NCBI GenBank assembly: GCA_902563105.1
Contig: CACEVU010000003.1
Coordinates: 1-64,000 of the forward strand
DNA from: an uncultured SAR86 cluster bacterium
GTDB taxonomy: Bacteria > Pseudomonadota > Gammaproteobacteria > Magnimaribacterales > AG-339-G14
DNA length: 64,000 nucleotides
Direction: 5' to 3'
The notes under the pieces are model-generated. The model searched no databases. It saw only the letters and a program-made list of their open reading frames with translations, and was not told the DNA's origin. This document shows positions 51,180 to 60,086 of the stretch, one piece after another. Position numbers and translations under genes: made by a program. Positions within the stretch are counted from its first letter, which is position 1, and every line of letters begins with the position of its first letter.

Positions 51180-52231
51180 TAAGCTTGCTTAACCTCAAAA
51201 ACCATATTTGTTCCAGTTCGAGCTGACTCTCTAACATGATTAAATCCTGCAGAATTCAAAACATCCGTAAGCCTTTTTGGGCCGGCTTGTGCACCCAAAC
51301 AAAGGCCCACATCTTGAGCTCTAGAAGTAGGAACACAAACTATTGTCGAAAAGCCATATGCTAAACCGCCAAAAGTATTCAAGTTATCTTCTAAATTATC
51401 CGATGCAGCGGGTTCGACCAACATGAATGTGCCATCATCGGAAAGTACATTTTTAATGTGATTGGCAACGCCAACTGGATCGCCCATGTCATGAAGAGCA
51501 TCAAAAATGCAAGCAAAGTCATATCCATTATCTGGAATCTCTCTGGCATCCGATACGTGAAACTCAATGTTAGTCAGTCCAAGTTTTTTAGCTCTTGCAC
51601 TAGCCTCTTCAATGGAAGGACCATGAAAATCATATCCATGAATTGTTGAATTGGGATAAGTCTGAGCCATAATAATTGTCGTTGAGCCTAGCCCACAACC
51701 AATGTCAGCAACTTTAGCGCCGGCTTTAAGTTGGTCTTCAACTCCAGATAAAGATGGAATCCAATTACTGACTAAATTGCCAACATAACCTGGTCTGAAA
51801 AATCTATCGGTACCACAGAAACAACACAGATGATGTTCTCCCCATGGTCTACCTTTTCCTGATTGAAAAGTTTCCACGGCTTTTTCATGCTCTGCATATT
51901 GACCAACTATCGCTTGGAAGTAACCTTGCAAACAAGTAGGTTCGCCGTCTTTTGCAAAGACAGCTGCTTGCTCTGGAGAAAGAGAAAATTTATCCTCTGC
52001 AGGTTCATAAGTTACATAGCCATTGGCAGCATTGGAAGAGAGAAATTCTCTTAAGTATCTTTCATCAAGGCCTGCTTTATCTGCAATATCTTTTACAGTA
52101 GAGGGACCTAGTTCGTCCATAGTTGTATAAACTTTTGATTGGTCGCCAATGTAAGCCAGCAGTAACCCTACTGCACCTGCTGCATCTCCTATGACTTTTT
52201 GAGTTAATTGACTGAGTTTTTCCGCATCCAT
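51179..52231 (-). CDS. SAM-dependent methyltransferase with winged-helix N-domain
   Basis: About 350 residues from ATG 52231, which has AGGAG 8 nt upstream; the frame opens at 52255. N-terminal winged-helix part (about 15-80; LDERYLREFLSSNAANGYV), then a class I methyltransferase fold with motif I VADIGCGLGSTT and DALHDMGDP. From memory it resembles the Rv2258c group of small-molecule O-methyltransferases with substrate unknown. A CC-F-C cluster (HLCCFCGTD) lies between domains. Coupled to hflX. Confidence 0.72.
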   Translation of the reverse strand: MDAEKLSQLTQKVIGDAAGAVGLLLAYIGDQSKVYTTMDELGPSTVKDIADKAGLDERYLREFLSSNAANGYVTYEPAEDKFSLSPEQAAVFAKDGEPTCLQGYFQAIVGQYAEHEKAVETFQSGKGRPWGEHHLCCFCGTDRFFRPGYVGNLVSNWIPSLSGVEDQLKAGAKVADIGCGLGSTTIIMAQTYPNSTIHGYDFHGPSIEEASARAKKLGLTNIEFHVSDAREIPDNGYDFACIFDALHDMGDPVGVANHIKNVLSDDGTFMLVEPAASDNLEDNLNTFGGLAYGFSTIVCVPTSRAQDVGLCLGAQAGPKRLTDVLNSAGFNHVRESARTGTNMVFEVKQA

Positions 52232-52299
52232 GTTTTTCTCTCCTGAATAATTCAATTTAGTTTAATCCTCTAAATTGTTCCTGAAAAGAGTGGGAAGTC

Positions 52300-53469
52300 T
52301 TAATCTTGATCAACTGAGATATCTTTATCTAACCAGTTTTTAAAAATTTCAAAAGTATGCTCACCAAGTTTTGGCGATCGTTTAAATTCTTCATCGTGAT
52401 TAGAAATTTTTACTGGATTACCAGGCATTTTTACAGACGCACCGCTATCTTGAAGGACCTCAATAATCATGTTTCTTTTCAATAGATCAGCATCTTGGAA
52501 AGTTTCAGAAAGAGTATTAATAGGTCCGCATGGAACTCGGTGTTCTTGTAATATTTGCAACCAATGTTCTGTAGTATTGGTAATAAAAACTTCCTGCACA
52601 GCCTGATCAATATTTTCTCTATTTTTTAATCGACCAATTCTTAATTTATTTTCTTCAGTATCCAATTGTTTTAAATTAAGTGCTTCAATGAGGCTAGGCC
52701 AAAAATCTTCAGCAACCACTCCTATTTGGATAAAGCCATCAGAAGTTCTATAAGAATTAAACGGCACATGATTCATGTGTTGATTTCCAATCGGCTCTGG
52801 ATTTTCGCCAGAGAGAAAATGCATAGTAGCCATGTATGTTAATAAACTTACTTGGGTGTCTAACATGGAAATATCCACATGTTCACCGGAATCGTTTTTT
52901 TCTCGAGACTGTATAGCACTTAAAATACCAATCACCGCATAAAGTCCAGCTCCTAAATCAGCTATTGGGATACCTGACTTAACGGGATTTTCTTTATCGG
53001 TTCCTGTTATTGACATTGCTCCAGCATAACCTTGAATGAGATTATCATATGCAGGTCTGTTCACTTCGGTATCGCCAAAGCCACTAATCGAACAGGTGAT
53101 AATTTTTGGATTAACATCTTTGAGATTTTCATGGTCAATCCCTAATCGCTTGGTTACTCCTTGGCTGAAGTTATCTACTACTACATCTGCAACCGAGACT
53201 AATTCTTTAAAAAGTTTTAATCCCTGATCTGATTTGAGATCCAACTCAACACTTTTTTTATTTCTACCTAAGGTTAAATGATATGCGCCAATGCCATCCA
53301 AAGAGTACTTTGGATCGTCTTTGAGTAAATTCCTAGTAATATCGCCAGTTTTAGGTTGCTCAATTTTTACAACTTCAGCACCCAAGTCGGCCAAAATCAT
53401 AGTTGTATAAGGACCAGCCAGCATGTGGGTCAGATCAAGGACTTTTATACTTTCTAAAGATTGCTTCAA
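52300..53469 (-). CDS. CaiB/BaiF family III CoA-transferase
   Basis: Moves CoA between carboxylic acids through a glutamyl/aspartyl anhydride. 389 residues. N-terminal VLDLTHMLAGPYTTMILADLGAEVVK in part: LDLTHMLAGPYTTM then ADLGAEVVKIE; the aspartate region VVDNFSQGV; GLYAVIGILSA. Last gene of the c4-dsbA-CitE-MaoC-CaiB operon, 1 nt after the MaoC gene. With those two it looks like the transferase of an itaconate- or mesaconate-type CoA pathway; substrate is inferred from context only. Confidence 0.88.
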   Translation of the reverse strand: MKQSLESIKVLDLTHMLAGPYTTMILADLGAEVVKIEQPKTGDITRNLLKDDPKYSLDGIGAYHLTLGRNKKSVELDLKSDQGLKLFKELVSVADVVVDNFSQGVTKRLGIDHENLKDVNPKIITCSISGFGDTEVNRPAYDNLIQGYAGAMSITGTDKENPVKSGIPIADLGAGLYAVIGILSAIQSREKNDSGEHVDISMLDTQVSLLTYMATMHFLSGENPEPIGNQHMNHVPFNSYRTSDGFIQIGVVAEDFWPSLIEALNLKQLDTEENKLRIGRLKNRENIDQAVQEVFITNTTEHWLQILQEHRVPCGPINTLSETFQDADLLKRNMIIEVLQDSGASVKMPGNPVKISNHDEEFKRSPKLGEHTFEIFKNWLDKDISVDQD

Positions 53470-53470
53470 C

Positions 53471-53989
53471 TTAATAATCGATCTTATCGTCTACAGCATT
53501 TCCTTTTGTTGGAATTAAAGCGGAACGTTTAAAGGAGGCTACGACAGTTCCATCTTGATTTTTACCAATAGTCTTGACGGTTATTATTCCTGCGTTATTT
53601 CTTGATTCAGAAAGACGAGTTTCAAGAACTTCTGACTCGGCATAGAGAGTATCGCCAACAAACAATGGATGAGGCAAAACAATATCTGTCCAACCAAGGT
53701 TGGCTATGGCTTTTTGACTTATATCGCTGACGCTCATACCAACCATTACCGCTACTGTGAAAGTACTATTTACTAAATTTTTTCCAAACTCAGTAGCTTT
53801 GCCGTACTCTTTGTCAAAATGTAAAGGATGAGTATTCATTGTAAGAAGAGTAAACCAAGTGTTATCTGATTCAGTGATGGTTCTTCCGGGACGGTGCTCA
53901 TAGACATGTCCTACTTCAAACTCCTCAAAATACCTACCAAAAGATTCTCTAAATCTTTTGTTGCCTAAATCTTTGTTGGACTTTGTCAT
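53471..53989 (-). CDS. MaoC-like enoyl-CoA hydratase
   Basis: 172 residues, single hotdog domain. RYFEEFEVGHVYEHRPGRTI is the usual MaoC opening, and the NTHPLHFDKEYGKATEFGKN segment holds the hydratase aspartate/histidine pair (D-x-H-type motif NTHPLHFD). Related to one half of the larger mesaconyl-CoA hydratases. Lies 2 nt after the CitE-like gene and 1 nt before the CoA-transferase, so a joint pathway is likely. Confidence 0.85.
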   Translation of the reverse strand: MTKSNKDLGNKRFRESFGRYFEEFEVGHVYEHRPGRTITESDNTWFTLLTMNTHPLHFDKEYGKATEFGKNLVNSTFTVAVMVGMSVSDISQKAIANLGWTDIVLPHPLFVGDTLYAESEVLETRLSESRNNAGIITVKTIGKNQDGTVVASFKRSALIPTKGNAVDDKIDY

Positions 53990-53991
53990 TG

Positions 53992-54816
53992 TTAGTCTTC
54001 TTCTTTATCGCCCAAGGACAATTTAAGTCGCATAGCTTCTGCAATTGGTTCGTCAACCATCTTGCCATCAATTTTCACTGCTCCGCCATCCATCTTTTGA
54101 TATTCTTCAAGCACTTTTTTGGCTTCTTCTTTTTCTTCTTTAGTGGGTTCAAAAGCTTCGTTTATGAAATCGATTTGTGATGGGTGTATAGCTGCCTTAC
54201 CTGTAAATCCAAGGTTTTTTACTGCTTCCGCTTCTTCTTTAAGGCCCTCTTCATTATCAATGTAAAAAAATGGAGCATCAATTGTAAACAGGTTATACAT
54301 TGCAGCAGCAAGGGCAACTTTATGGCGCGCATATAAAAGTGGCTCCCACGCTAACTTTGATCCCATACCTGCTGAAAAATCTGCAGCTCCAAAAAACAAA
54401 CCTATAACTCCTTTAAAAGCTGCTATTTGTGTGACTGTATCAACTGCTCTTGGAGTTTCAATCAAAGGAACTAATTTATTTTCGAAAGCAATCATGGGTG
54501 CAAGCGTAGCTAAGAAATCGAAGCTTTGTGTCTTTGGTAAAATGATAGCTTCAATTTGATCCTCGAAGTCTGAAAGCGCATCTATATCTTGTCTACCATT
54601 TTCATTCATTGCATCATTGACTCTAACAAACAAGGGTTTGGTAAATACCTTACCTTTTTTTAATAAGCTGATTAGCTCTTCTCGAGCTTCAATCTTTTTG
54701 TCATCTGGACACCCATCCTCAAGATCAATAATCAATGCACTGGCATTGCTATTGAGTCCTCTGTCTAATCTATCTAACGTGTGACCTGGAATGAACAAAT
54801 TTGACTTATATCTCAT
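53992..54816 (-). CDS. CitE/HpcH-type acyl-CoA lyase
   Basis: 274 residues, TIM-barrel of the citrate-lyase-beta/malyl-CoA lyase family. RYKSNLFIPGHTLDRLDRGL and IIDLEDGCPDDKK carry the Mg-binding acidic residues; VPLIETPRAV holds the second; GKAAIHPSQI is the C-terminal family motif. No CitD/CitF are nearby, so it is not part of a citrate lyase complex. Likely splits a malyl-, methylmalyl- or citramalyl-CoA. Confidence 0.87.
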   Translation of the reverse strand: MRYKSNLFIPGHTLDRLDRGLNSNASALIIDLEDGCPDDKKIEAREELISLLKKGKVFTKPLFVRVNDAMNENGRQDIDALSDFEDQIEAIILPKTQSFDFLATLAPMIAFENKLVPLIETPRAVDTVTQIAAFKGVIGLFFGAADFSAGMGSKLAWEPLLYARHKVALAAAMYNLFTIDAPFFYIDNEEGLKEEAEAVKNLGFTGKAAIHPSQIDFINEAFEPTKEEKEEAKKVLEEYQKMDGGAVKIDGKMVDEPIAEAMRLKLSLGDKEED

Positions 54817-54817
54817 A

Positions 54818-55441
54818 TCAGTCCCTTTCTAAATTTATCAAATAATCTACTACGTCCAAGAGTTCAGCAGTTCCAACATCGTTTGAAGCAGAAACTTTAT
54901 ACTTTCCATTAACAATAAAAGCTGGAACGCCACGAATTTGATACTTTAGTCCGAAAGTATCTGCCCTACGAATTTTATTTTGCATTGCAAAAGAGTTAAA
55001 AAGAGATAGATATTGGTCTTCGGTGATGCCAAAACTAGCAAAAAAAGGTTGCAATTCTTGATCTGAAGTCATCATTCTTCTATTGGCATGAATGGATACG
55101 AAGGTATTTGAAATAATTTCTGGTTTTTCAAAAAATTCTGCTGCGAAAAACAATTTCGCATGCGTTTTAGCCATTTCGTTCCATGTAATGGGAGAGCGCC
55201 AAAAATCGATATCTGAAGGGAGTTTTTCTTCCCAACTTTTGAGTTGATTCTCGAGGCTGTAACAATGTCCACAACCAAACCAGAAAAATTCAATAATTTC
55301 TATTTTTTTTGCATCTCTAGTTGCAATTGTTTGGGGCAAAATTTGATAGTGTTTACCAGCTTTATATTCATCAGAAATCAGAGAATAACTGATGAAGAGG
55401 ATTGTTGAAAAAAGAAGATTTTTAGTAAAGACCTGAAACAT
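54818..55441 (-). CDS. dsbA: Thiol:disulfide interchange protein DsbA-like
   Basis: Introduces disulfides into exported proteins. 207 residues. Signal peptide (about 1-23), thioredoxin-fold active site FGCGHC (Cys57, Cys60) and cis-proline motif GVPAF. The dipeptide between the cysteines is Gly-His, as in PDI, not the Pro-His usual in DsbA. Its start overlaps the cytochrome c4 end by 20 bp. dsbB lies elsewhere in the window (59601). Confidence 0.9.
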   Translation of the reverse strand: MFQVFTKNLLFSTILFISYSLISDEYKAGKHYQILPQTIATRDAKKIEIIEFFWFGCGHCYSLENQLKSWEEKLPSDIDFWRSPITWNEMAKTHAKLFFAAEFFEKPEIISNTFVSIHANRRMMTSDQELQPFFASFGITEDQYLSLFNSFAMQNKIRRADTFGLKYQIRGVPAFIVNGKYKVSASNDVGTAELLDVVDYLINLERD

Positions 55442-56063
55442 AATTAGCTACCGCCCTAATCTCCTCAACCGTGAGCCTCGTGGCTATGCCCTGCATAATT
55501 TTACCGTGTTCATCAATTGCTCTTTCTCCTGTTTGGTAAGCAATGAGACTGGTAACCACATATTCGGCCTTTTGCCCACCGAGCATTGGATATTGTGCAG
55601 ATTCTAAACCTTTTCCGGCAGGACCGTGACAACCCGTGCAGGCTGGAACGCCAGATTCAACATTCCCTGCTCGATAGATTTTTTGTCCCAAGGCGAGATT
55701 TGTGTCATCCGCTCGACTTACTTTGGTTGTCTGCTCGGCATAAAATGCTGCCATGTCACGTAATTCATCATCTGAATAATCGTTCAAAAGGCCTTTCATG
55801 ACAGCAATTACTCTTTCTTCGTCTCTAATGTGTTCAAGTTGCTCGAAGAGGTAACTTTCCCTTTGACCGGCTAATGTTGGCCATTGCCCGACTACGCTAT
55901 TTCCATCTGCACCGTGACAAGCAACACAAGTTCCTACAAGCTTGGCACCGTTCGCTGCGTTACCTTTAGGTAATGGTTTTGCTTCACTATTTTCTCCGGA
56001 TGCAGCGGCTTGAATAGCGAGCGAGCTTATTAAAAGTGACAGAAATAAAATCTTTTTTATCAT
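55422..56063 (-). CDS. Diheme cytochrome c4
   Basis: 213 residues. Signal peptide (about 1-21), two class I cytochrome domains each with a CxxCH: CVACHGADG and CTGCHGPAG. Axial methionines lie in MKGLLNDYSD and MQGIATRL. Donor to terminal oxidases in related bacteria. engB-c4-dsbA is a conserved gammaproteobacterial order. TATAAA at 56070-56075 lies 6 nt from the ATG. Confidence 0.93.
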   Translation of the reverse strand: MIKKILFLSLLISSLAIQAAASGENSEAKPLPKGNAANGAKLVGTCVACHGADGNSVVGQWPTLAGQRESYLFEQLEHIRDEERVIAVMKGLLNDYSDDELRDMAAFYAEQTTKVSRADDTNLALGQKIYRAGNVESGVPACTGCHGPAGKGLESAQYPMLGGQKAEYVVTSLIAYQTGERAIDEHGKIMQGIATRLTVEEIRAVANYVSGLY

Positions 56064-56069
56064 GTATTT

Positions 56070-56075
56070 TTTATA
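56070..56075 (-). promoter_or_regulatory. -10 box of the cytochrome c4-dsbA-CitE-MaoC-CaiB operon
   Basis: TATAAA on the minus strand, 6 nt before the ATG at 56063; TTGCCA lies 15-16 bp further upstream as a good -35. An additional TATAAT 32 nt upstream of the ATG could be a second start. Confidence 0.55.
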
Positions 56076-56136
56076 AGTGGGCTAAATGGATGGCAATTAT
56101 ATACTATAGAATATTGTTTTTCCTGATTATAGAAGA

Positions 56137-56745
56137 ATGAGTTATAAGTCAAAACCTTTGCCCTTAGAGTTCTGTTGTGCAGCAACTGAAAGGAAGCTTT
56201 TCCCCGAAGATAGAGGCAACGAAATTGCTCTCTGCGGTCGCTCAAATTCAGGAAAATCTACATTGATTAATTCGATTGCAAACCAAAAAAAACTCGCAAA
56301 AACCTCAAATACACCAGGAAGGACACAGTCGATTAATTTTTTTCATTTCAAAGACAATCGAGATAAAAAAATTATTGATCTGCCGGGTTTTGGTTATGCA
56401 AAAGCGAGTAAGAAAGATCAAAATTTATGGGCGAAATTAATCATGAGTTATCTAGAAAAGCGAATTTCTTTGACCGACTTGATTTTAATCATGGACATGC
56501 GCCATCCTTTTCAACAAAAAGATTTAGAGTTTTTAAGTCTCTGTGACTCTCTGAGACTTCCAATTCATTTGGTTCTAACAAAAGCAGATAAATTGAACAA
56601 TAAAGAAACCCAAATATCACTTAAAGTCGTCTCAGAAAATATGGCTTCTTATCCATCCATTATTGACTCATTGGTATTTTCCGCTACCAAAAAAATAGGT
56701 TTGGAAGATTTATTGAATAAAATCAAATTGCTTTTAAAAATCTAA
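56137..56745 (+). CDS. engB: Ribosome-biogenesis GTP-binding protein EngB
   Basis: Essential GTPase for 50S assembly. 202 residues. G1 GRSNSGKSTLIN, G2 with TSNTPGRTQ, G3 DLPGFGYA, G4 TKAD. Divergent from cytochrome c4 and convergent with polA, as in pseudomonads. GATTAT at 56125-56130 lies 6 nt before the ATG. Confidence 0.95.
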   Translation: MSYKSKPLPLEFCCAATERKLFPEDRGNEIALCGRSNSGKSTLINSIANQKKLAKTSNTPGRTQSINFFHFKDNRDKKIIDLPGFGYAKASKKDQNLWAKLIMSYLEKRISLTDLILIMDMRHPFQQKDLEFLSLCDSLRLPIHLVLTKADKLNNKETQISLKVVSENMASYPSIIDSLVFSATKKIGLEDLLNKIKLLLKI

Positions 56746-56859
56746 ACCCGTCAGCAGTTTTCAGGGGAGAGAGATGCTGACGGGCCACAAGGATTATGTA
56801 TTTCCTTATTTTTTAGGAGAACTTTTTTTAGACTTAGGATTTTTGAAAAAGTTCTTGAA
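56740..56859 (-). ncRNA. Candidate polA-engB intergenic sRNA / 3'-UTR RNA
   Basis: 114-bp spacer between convergent genes. On the minus strand, read after the polA stop, it has hairpin I (arms 56846-56855 and 56818-56827, 10 bp, 18-nt loop), a 33-nt A-rich linker, and hairpin II (arms 56775-56784 and 56747-56756, 10 bp, 18-nt loop TCTCTCTCCCCTGAAAAC) followed by TTTAGATTTTTA. Spot 42 and ErsA RNAs occupy this site in relatives. It could also be only a polA terminator. Confidence 0.5.
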
Positions 56860-59565
56860 CTAGTGGGCCTCGCCCCAATTGGCAGCCAAGCCGCTTTCAA
56901 CTTCCAAAGGTACTCTCAATTTCGCTGCATCTTGCATGATTTTTGCAACTTCTTGTTCGACTTTAGAAGCATCTTGATCTTTGACTTCCAATATCACCTC
57001 ATCGTGAACTTGCATGATCATTCGAGCATCAACCTTGCCTTTGGCTAGCCACTCATGGATTTCAATCATTGCAATTTTCATGATATCAGCAGCAGTTCCT
57101 TGCATGGGTGCATTGATTGCTGCCCGCTCTGCAGCCATGCGACTGCGTCCGCTGTGGATGCCAGGTAAATAAAGTCTTCTACCAAAGAAGGTTTCAACAT
57201 AACCTTTCTCTTTAGCAAGCTCCTTGGTTCGTTCCATATACAATTTTACGCCAGGATATTTGTGAAAGTATGAATCGATATAATCTGCTGCTAAAGGCCT
57301 TGAAATATTCAAAGCTTTGCTAAGACCAAAGGCTGACATGCCGTAAATCAAACCGAAATTGATCGCTTTGGCACCACGACGTTGTTCTGCAGTGACCTCT
57401 TCACCAGGTTCAGCAAAGACCTCTGCTGCTGTTACAGAATGAATGTCTGCACCATTTTCGAATGCAGTAATGAGACCTTTATCTTCAGAAAGATGCGCCA
57501 TGATGCGCAATTCGATTTGCGAATAATCGACTGCCAGCAATTGATACCCTTTTGGCGCAACAAAAGCTGTTCTAATAAGTCTGCCTTCATCGGTTTTGAT
57601 TGGGATGTTTTGCAAATTGGGATCGGCAGAGGACAATCTCCCAGTTGAAGTCACAGCTTGGTGAAAAGAAGTGTGCACGCGACCCGTCTTTTTCGATATT
57701 TGTTGCGGCAGACTATCGGTATAAGTACTTTTCAATTTTGCCAAAGTACGATGTTCCAAAAGAATTTTTGGTAATTCATAATGATTGGCTAATTCTTGTA
57801 AGACCGACTCATCGGTAGAAGGTTGACCGCCAGGAGTTTTTTTTACGACCGGTAATGCCATTTCATCAAAAAAGATCGCTCTGAGATCTTTGGTGGAGGC
57901 CAAATTGAATTCTTTACCTGCTTCTCGATAAGCTTGCTCTTCAAGCCCACTGATGCGTTGCCCTAAATTATTGGATTGAACCTTCAATGCCTCTTCGTTC
58001 ACTAAAGTCCCTGCCTGTTCCATATCGGAGAGCACTGGTACCAAGGGCAATTCGATTTCGTGCAACACTTTTTCCAAAGAAGGTGTCTTTGCCAAGGCTG
58101 GTTTCAAGTGAGAATAACAGCGAAAGGTGATATCAGCGTCTTCTGCTGCATAGTCACTCGCTTTTTCCAAAGGTATCTGATTGAAAGTCATTTGTTTAAC
58201 ACCCTTACCAGCGACATCCTCAAAAGTTGTGGTTTTGACGTTCAAATAATGACTCGCCATGGCGTCCAAGTTATGGCGGGTTGCTGTAGGATCGTAGACG
58301 TAAGACATGAGCATGGTGTCGTTTTCGATAGCATTCAAATGGATGTCGTAATTTGCTAAGACATTCCGGTCGAATTTTAAGTGTTGACCAATCAAAGGAG
58401 TTTCCTCAATGATCGGTTTAAGTTTTTTTAATACCTCGTCTCGATCGAGTTGTTTGGGCGCGCCCTCGTAATCGTGACCAACTGGAATGTAGTAAGCATT
58501 GTCTTCATCAGTTGCTACTGATAAGCCCACCAAATTGGCTTGAGTAAAATCCAAAGAATCCGTTTCGGTATCAAAAGCCAAAACTTTAGCTTTTTTCAAT
58601 TTCTTGATGAGACCATCCAAATCTTTTTTACTCAGAATGGCAAGGTAATTGTCTTTTGAAGCAGAGCCATTGGAGTTTGTTGCTGGAGTTTTTTTTGTTT
58701 CTGCGCTTTTTAATAAAGTCTTAAATTCCAGTTCCGTAAATAGCTTGTGTAACTTAGCTTGATCGGTTTCACCTACTGCCAGGTCTTCAATGCCAAAATC
58801 CAATGAGACATCTTTCTTAATAGTAGTTAATTGTTGCGAAAGTTTTAATTGCTCAATGCCTTCGCGTAAATATTCACCAACTTTGCCCGTAACTTCTTCA
58901 GCTTTTTCAATAATGGTTTCAACCGTTCCATACTTGCCAAGCCAATTGACGGCAGTTTTGGGACCGACTTTGTTCACTCCTGGAATGTTATCCGATGTAT
59001 CCCCAACAAGTGCCAAATAATCGATGATTTGTTCTGGCGTTACACCAAATTTTTTCTCGACACCTTTTTGATCCAGAACTTCATTGGTCATGGTGTTCAC
59101 TAGCTTGATATTTTTGGTCACGAGTTGAGCTAGATCTTTATCGCCAGTAGAAATCACGGTCGAAATGCCTTTTTCTTCTGCTTGCTTGGCAAGCGTGCCA
59201 ATCACATCATCGGCCTCAACTTTATCGACTACAAAAATCTTAATTCCCAAGGCCTCAACAATGTCATAAATGGGTTGAATTTGCGGACGCAAATCATCTG
59301 GCATCGGCGGCCGATTGGCTTTGTATTCTTTATACATCTCATGGCGAAAAGTATCTCCTTTGGCATCGAAGATCATCCCAATGGGAGAATTTGGATGGTC
59401 TTCTAAGATACGCATCACCATAGTGGTTACCCCTCTTACTGCTCCTGTTGGCTGACCTGTGGAAGTCGTTAAGGGTGGTAAAGCATGGTAGGCACGATAC
59501 ACATAAGAAGACCCATCGATGAGAATAACGGAGTCGGTATCTGCGGTGCTTTCTGGTTTTGCCAT
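56860..59565 (-). CDS. polA: DNA polymerase I
   Basis: Repair and Okazaki-fragment polymerase. 901 residues with all three domains. 5' nuclease (about 10-290; VEADDVIGTLA), 3'-5' exonuclease with an intact ExoI AFDTETDSLDF (about 330-500), and polymerase motif A VDYSQIELRIMAH and motif C QVHDEVILEV. The proofreading acidic residues are present. Monocistronic; the start codon faces dsbB across 35 bp. Confidence 0.97.
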   Translation of the reverse strand: MAKPESTADTDSVILIDGSSYVYRAYHALPPLTTSTGQPTGAVRGVTTMVMRILEDHPNSPIGMIFDAKGDTFRHEMYKEYKANRPPMPDDLRPQIQPIYDIVEALGIKIFVVDKVEADDVIGTLAKQAEEKGISTVISTGDKDLAQLVTKNIKLVNTMTNEVLDQKGVEKKFGVTPEQIIDYLALVGDTSDNIPGVNKVGPKTAVNWLGKYGTVETIIEKAEEVTGKVGEYLREGIEQLKLSQQLTTIKKDVSLDFGIEDLAVGETDQAKLHKLFTELEFKTLLKSAETKKTPATNSNGSASKDNYLAILSKKDLDGLIKKLKKAKVLAFDTETDSLDFTQANLVGLSVATDEDNAYYIPVGHDYEGAPKQLDRDEVLKKLKPIIEETPLIGQHLKFDRNVLANYDIHLNAIENDTMLMSYVYDPTATRHNLDAMASHYLNVKTTTFEDVAGKGVKQMTFNQIPLEKASDYAAEDADITFRCYSHLKPALAKTPSLEKVLHEIELPLVPVLSDMEQAGTLVNEEALKVQSNNLGQRISGLEEQAYREAGKEFNLASTKDLRAIFFDEMALPVVKKTPGGQPSTDESVLQELANHYELPKILLEHRTLAKLKSTYTDSLPQQISKKTGRVHTSFHQAVTSTGRLSSADPNLQNIPIKTDEGRLIRTAFVAPKGYQLLAVDYSQIELRIMAHLSEDKGLITAFENGADIHSVTAAEVFAEPGEEVTAEQRRGAKAINFGLIYGMSAFGLSKALNISRPLAADYIDSYFHKYPGVKLYMERTKELAKEKGYVETFFGRRLYLPGIHSGRSRMAAERAAINAPMQGTAADIMKIAMIEIHEWLAKGKVDARMIMQVHDEVILEVKDQDASKVEQEVAKIMQDAAKLRVPLEVESGLAANWGEAH

Positions 59566-59588
59566 AAAATTTTTTACCTAAATTTCGT

Positions 59589-59594
59589 TATACT
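59589..59594 (+). promoter_or_regulatory. -10 box of dsbB (leaderless spacing)
   Basis: TATACT, 5/6 match, 6 nt before the dsbB ATG at 59601. No Shine-Dalgarno motif. Confidence 0.55.
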
Positions 59595-59600
59595 TATACC

Positions 59601-60086
59601 ATGAATTTGCTGCAAGAAACGCGTGTTGTTTTAACTTTAATTTTGCTAGCTTGCATAGGTTTAATTGCCACCGCATTTTACATGGAATACCAACTTGGGC
59701 TCGAACCCTGTCCCATGTGTATAGTGCAAAGGATAGCTGTTGCCCTAGCTGGAGCTGCTGCATTGATAGGCATAATGCACAACAATTTAGGAAAATTTTA
59801 CTTAGCGCTGACAGGTTTTTTTAGTCTTGTAGGAGGAGCCTCCGCAGTAAGACATCTCTATCTGCAATCATTACCGCCAGATAGAGTTCCATCTTGCGGA
59901 CCTGATCTAAATTACCTTCTAGAAAACAACTTCATTTCGGATGCATTGATCCAACTTTTCATTGGTGACGGTAATTGTGCAGAAGTCATGTGGAGTCTTT
60001 TGGGAATTTCCATCCCAGGATGGGTCTTAATTTGTTGTTCTTTAATCTTTTTGGTCTCGATTAGACAATTCAAAGCACAGTTCTAA
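59601..60086 (+). CDS. dsbB: Disulfide bond formation protein DsbB
   Basis: Inner-membrane oxidase that re-oxidises DsbA and passes electrons to quinone. 161 residues, four membrane helices. Cysteines CPMC in the first periplasmic loop, and a second pair in PSCGPDLN and NCAEVMW. Coupled to rmuC through TAATG. dsbA is 4 kb away under another promoter. Confidence 0.95.
   Translation: MNLLQETRVVLTLILLACIGLIATAFYMEYQLGLEPCPMCIVQRIAVALAGAAALIGIMHNNLGKFYLALTGFFSLVGGASAVRHLYLQSLPPDRVPSCGPDLNYLLENNFISDALIQLFIGDGNCAEVMWSLLGISIPGWVLICCSLIFLVSIRQFKAQF

Noticed and set aside
56774-56863. 29-codon ORF on the plus strand with a GGGGAGAG sequence before its ATG
   Set aside because: The purine run is the complement of a hairpin loop, the ORF covers both stems and runs into polA, and the codon content is Phe/Leu-rich as expected from T-rich spacer. 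An RNA element explains it better.
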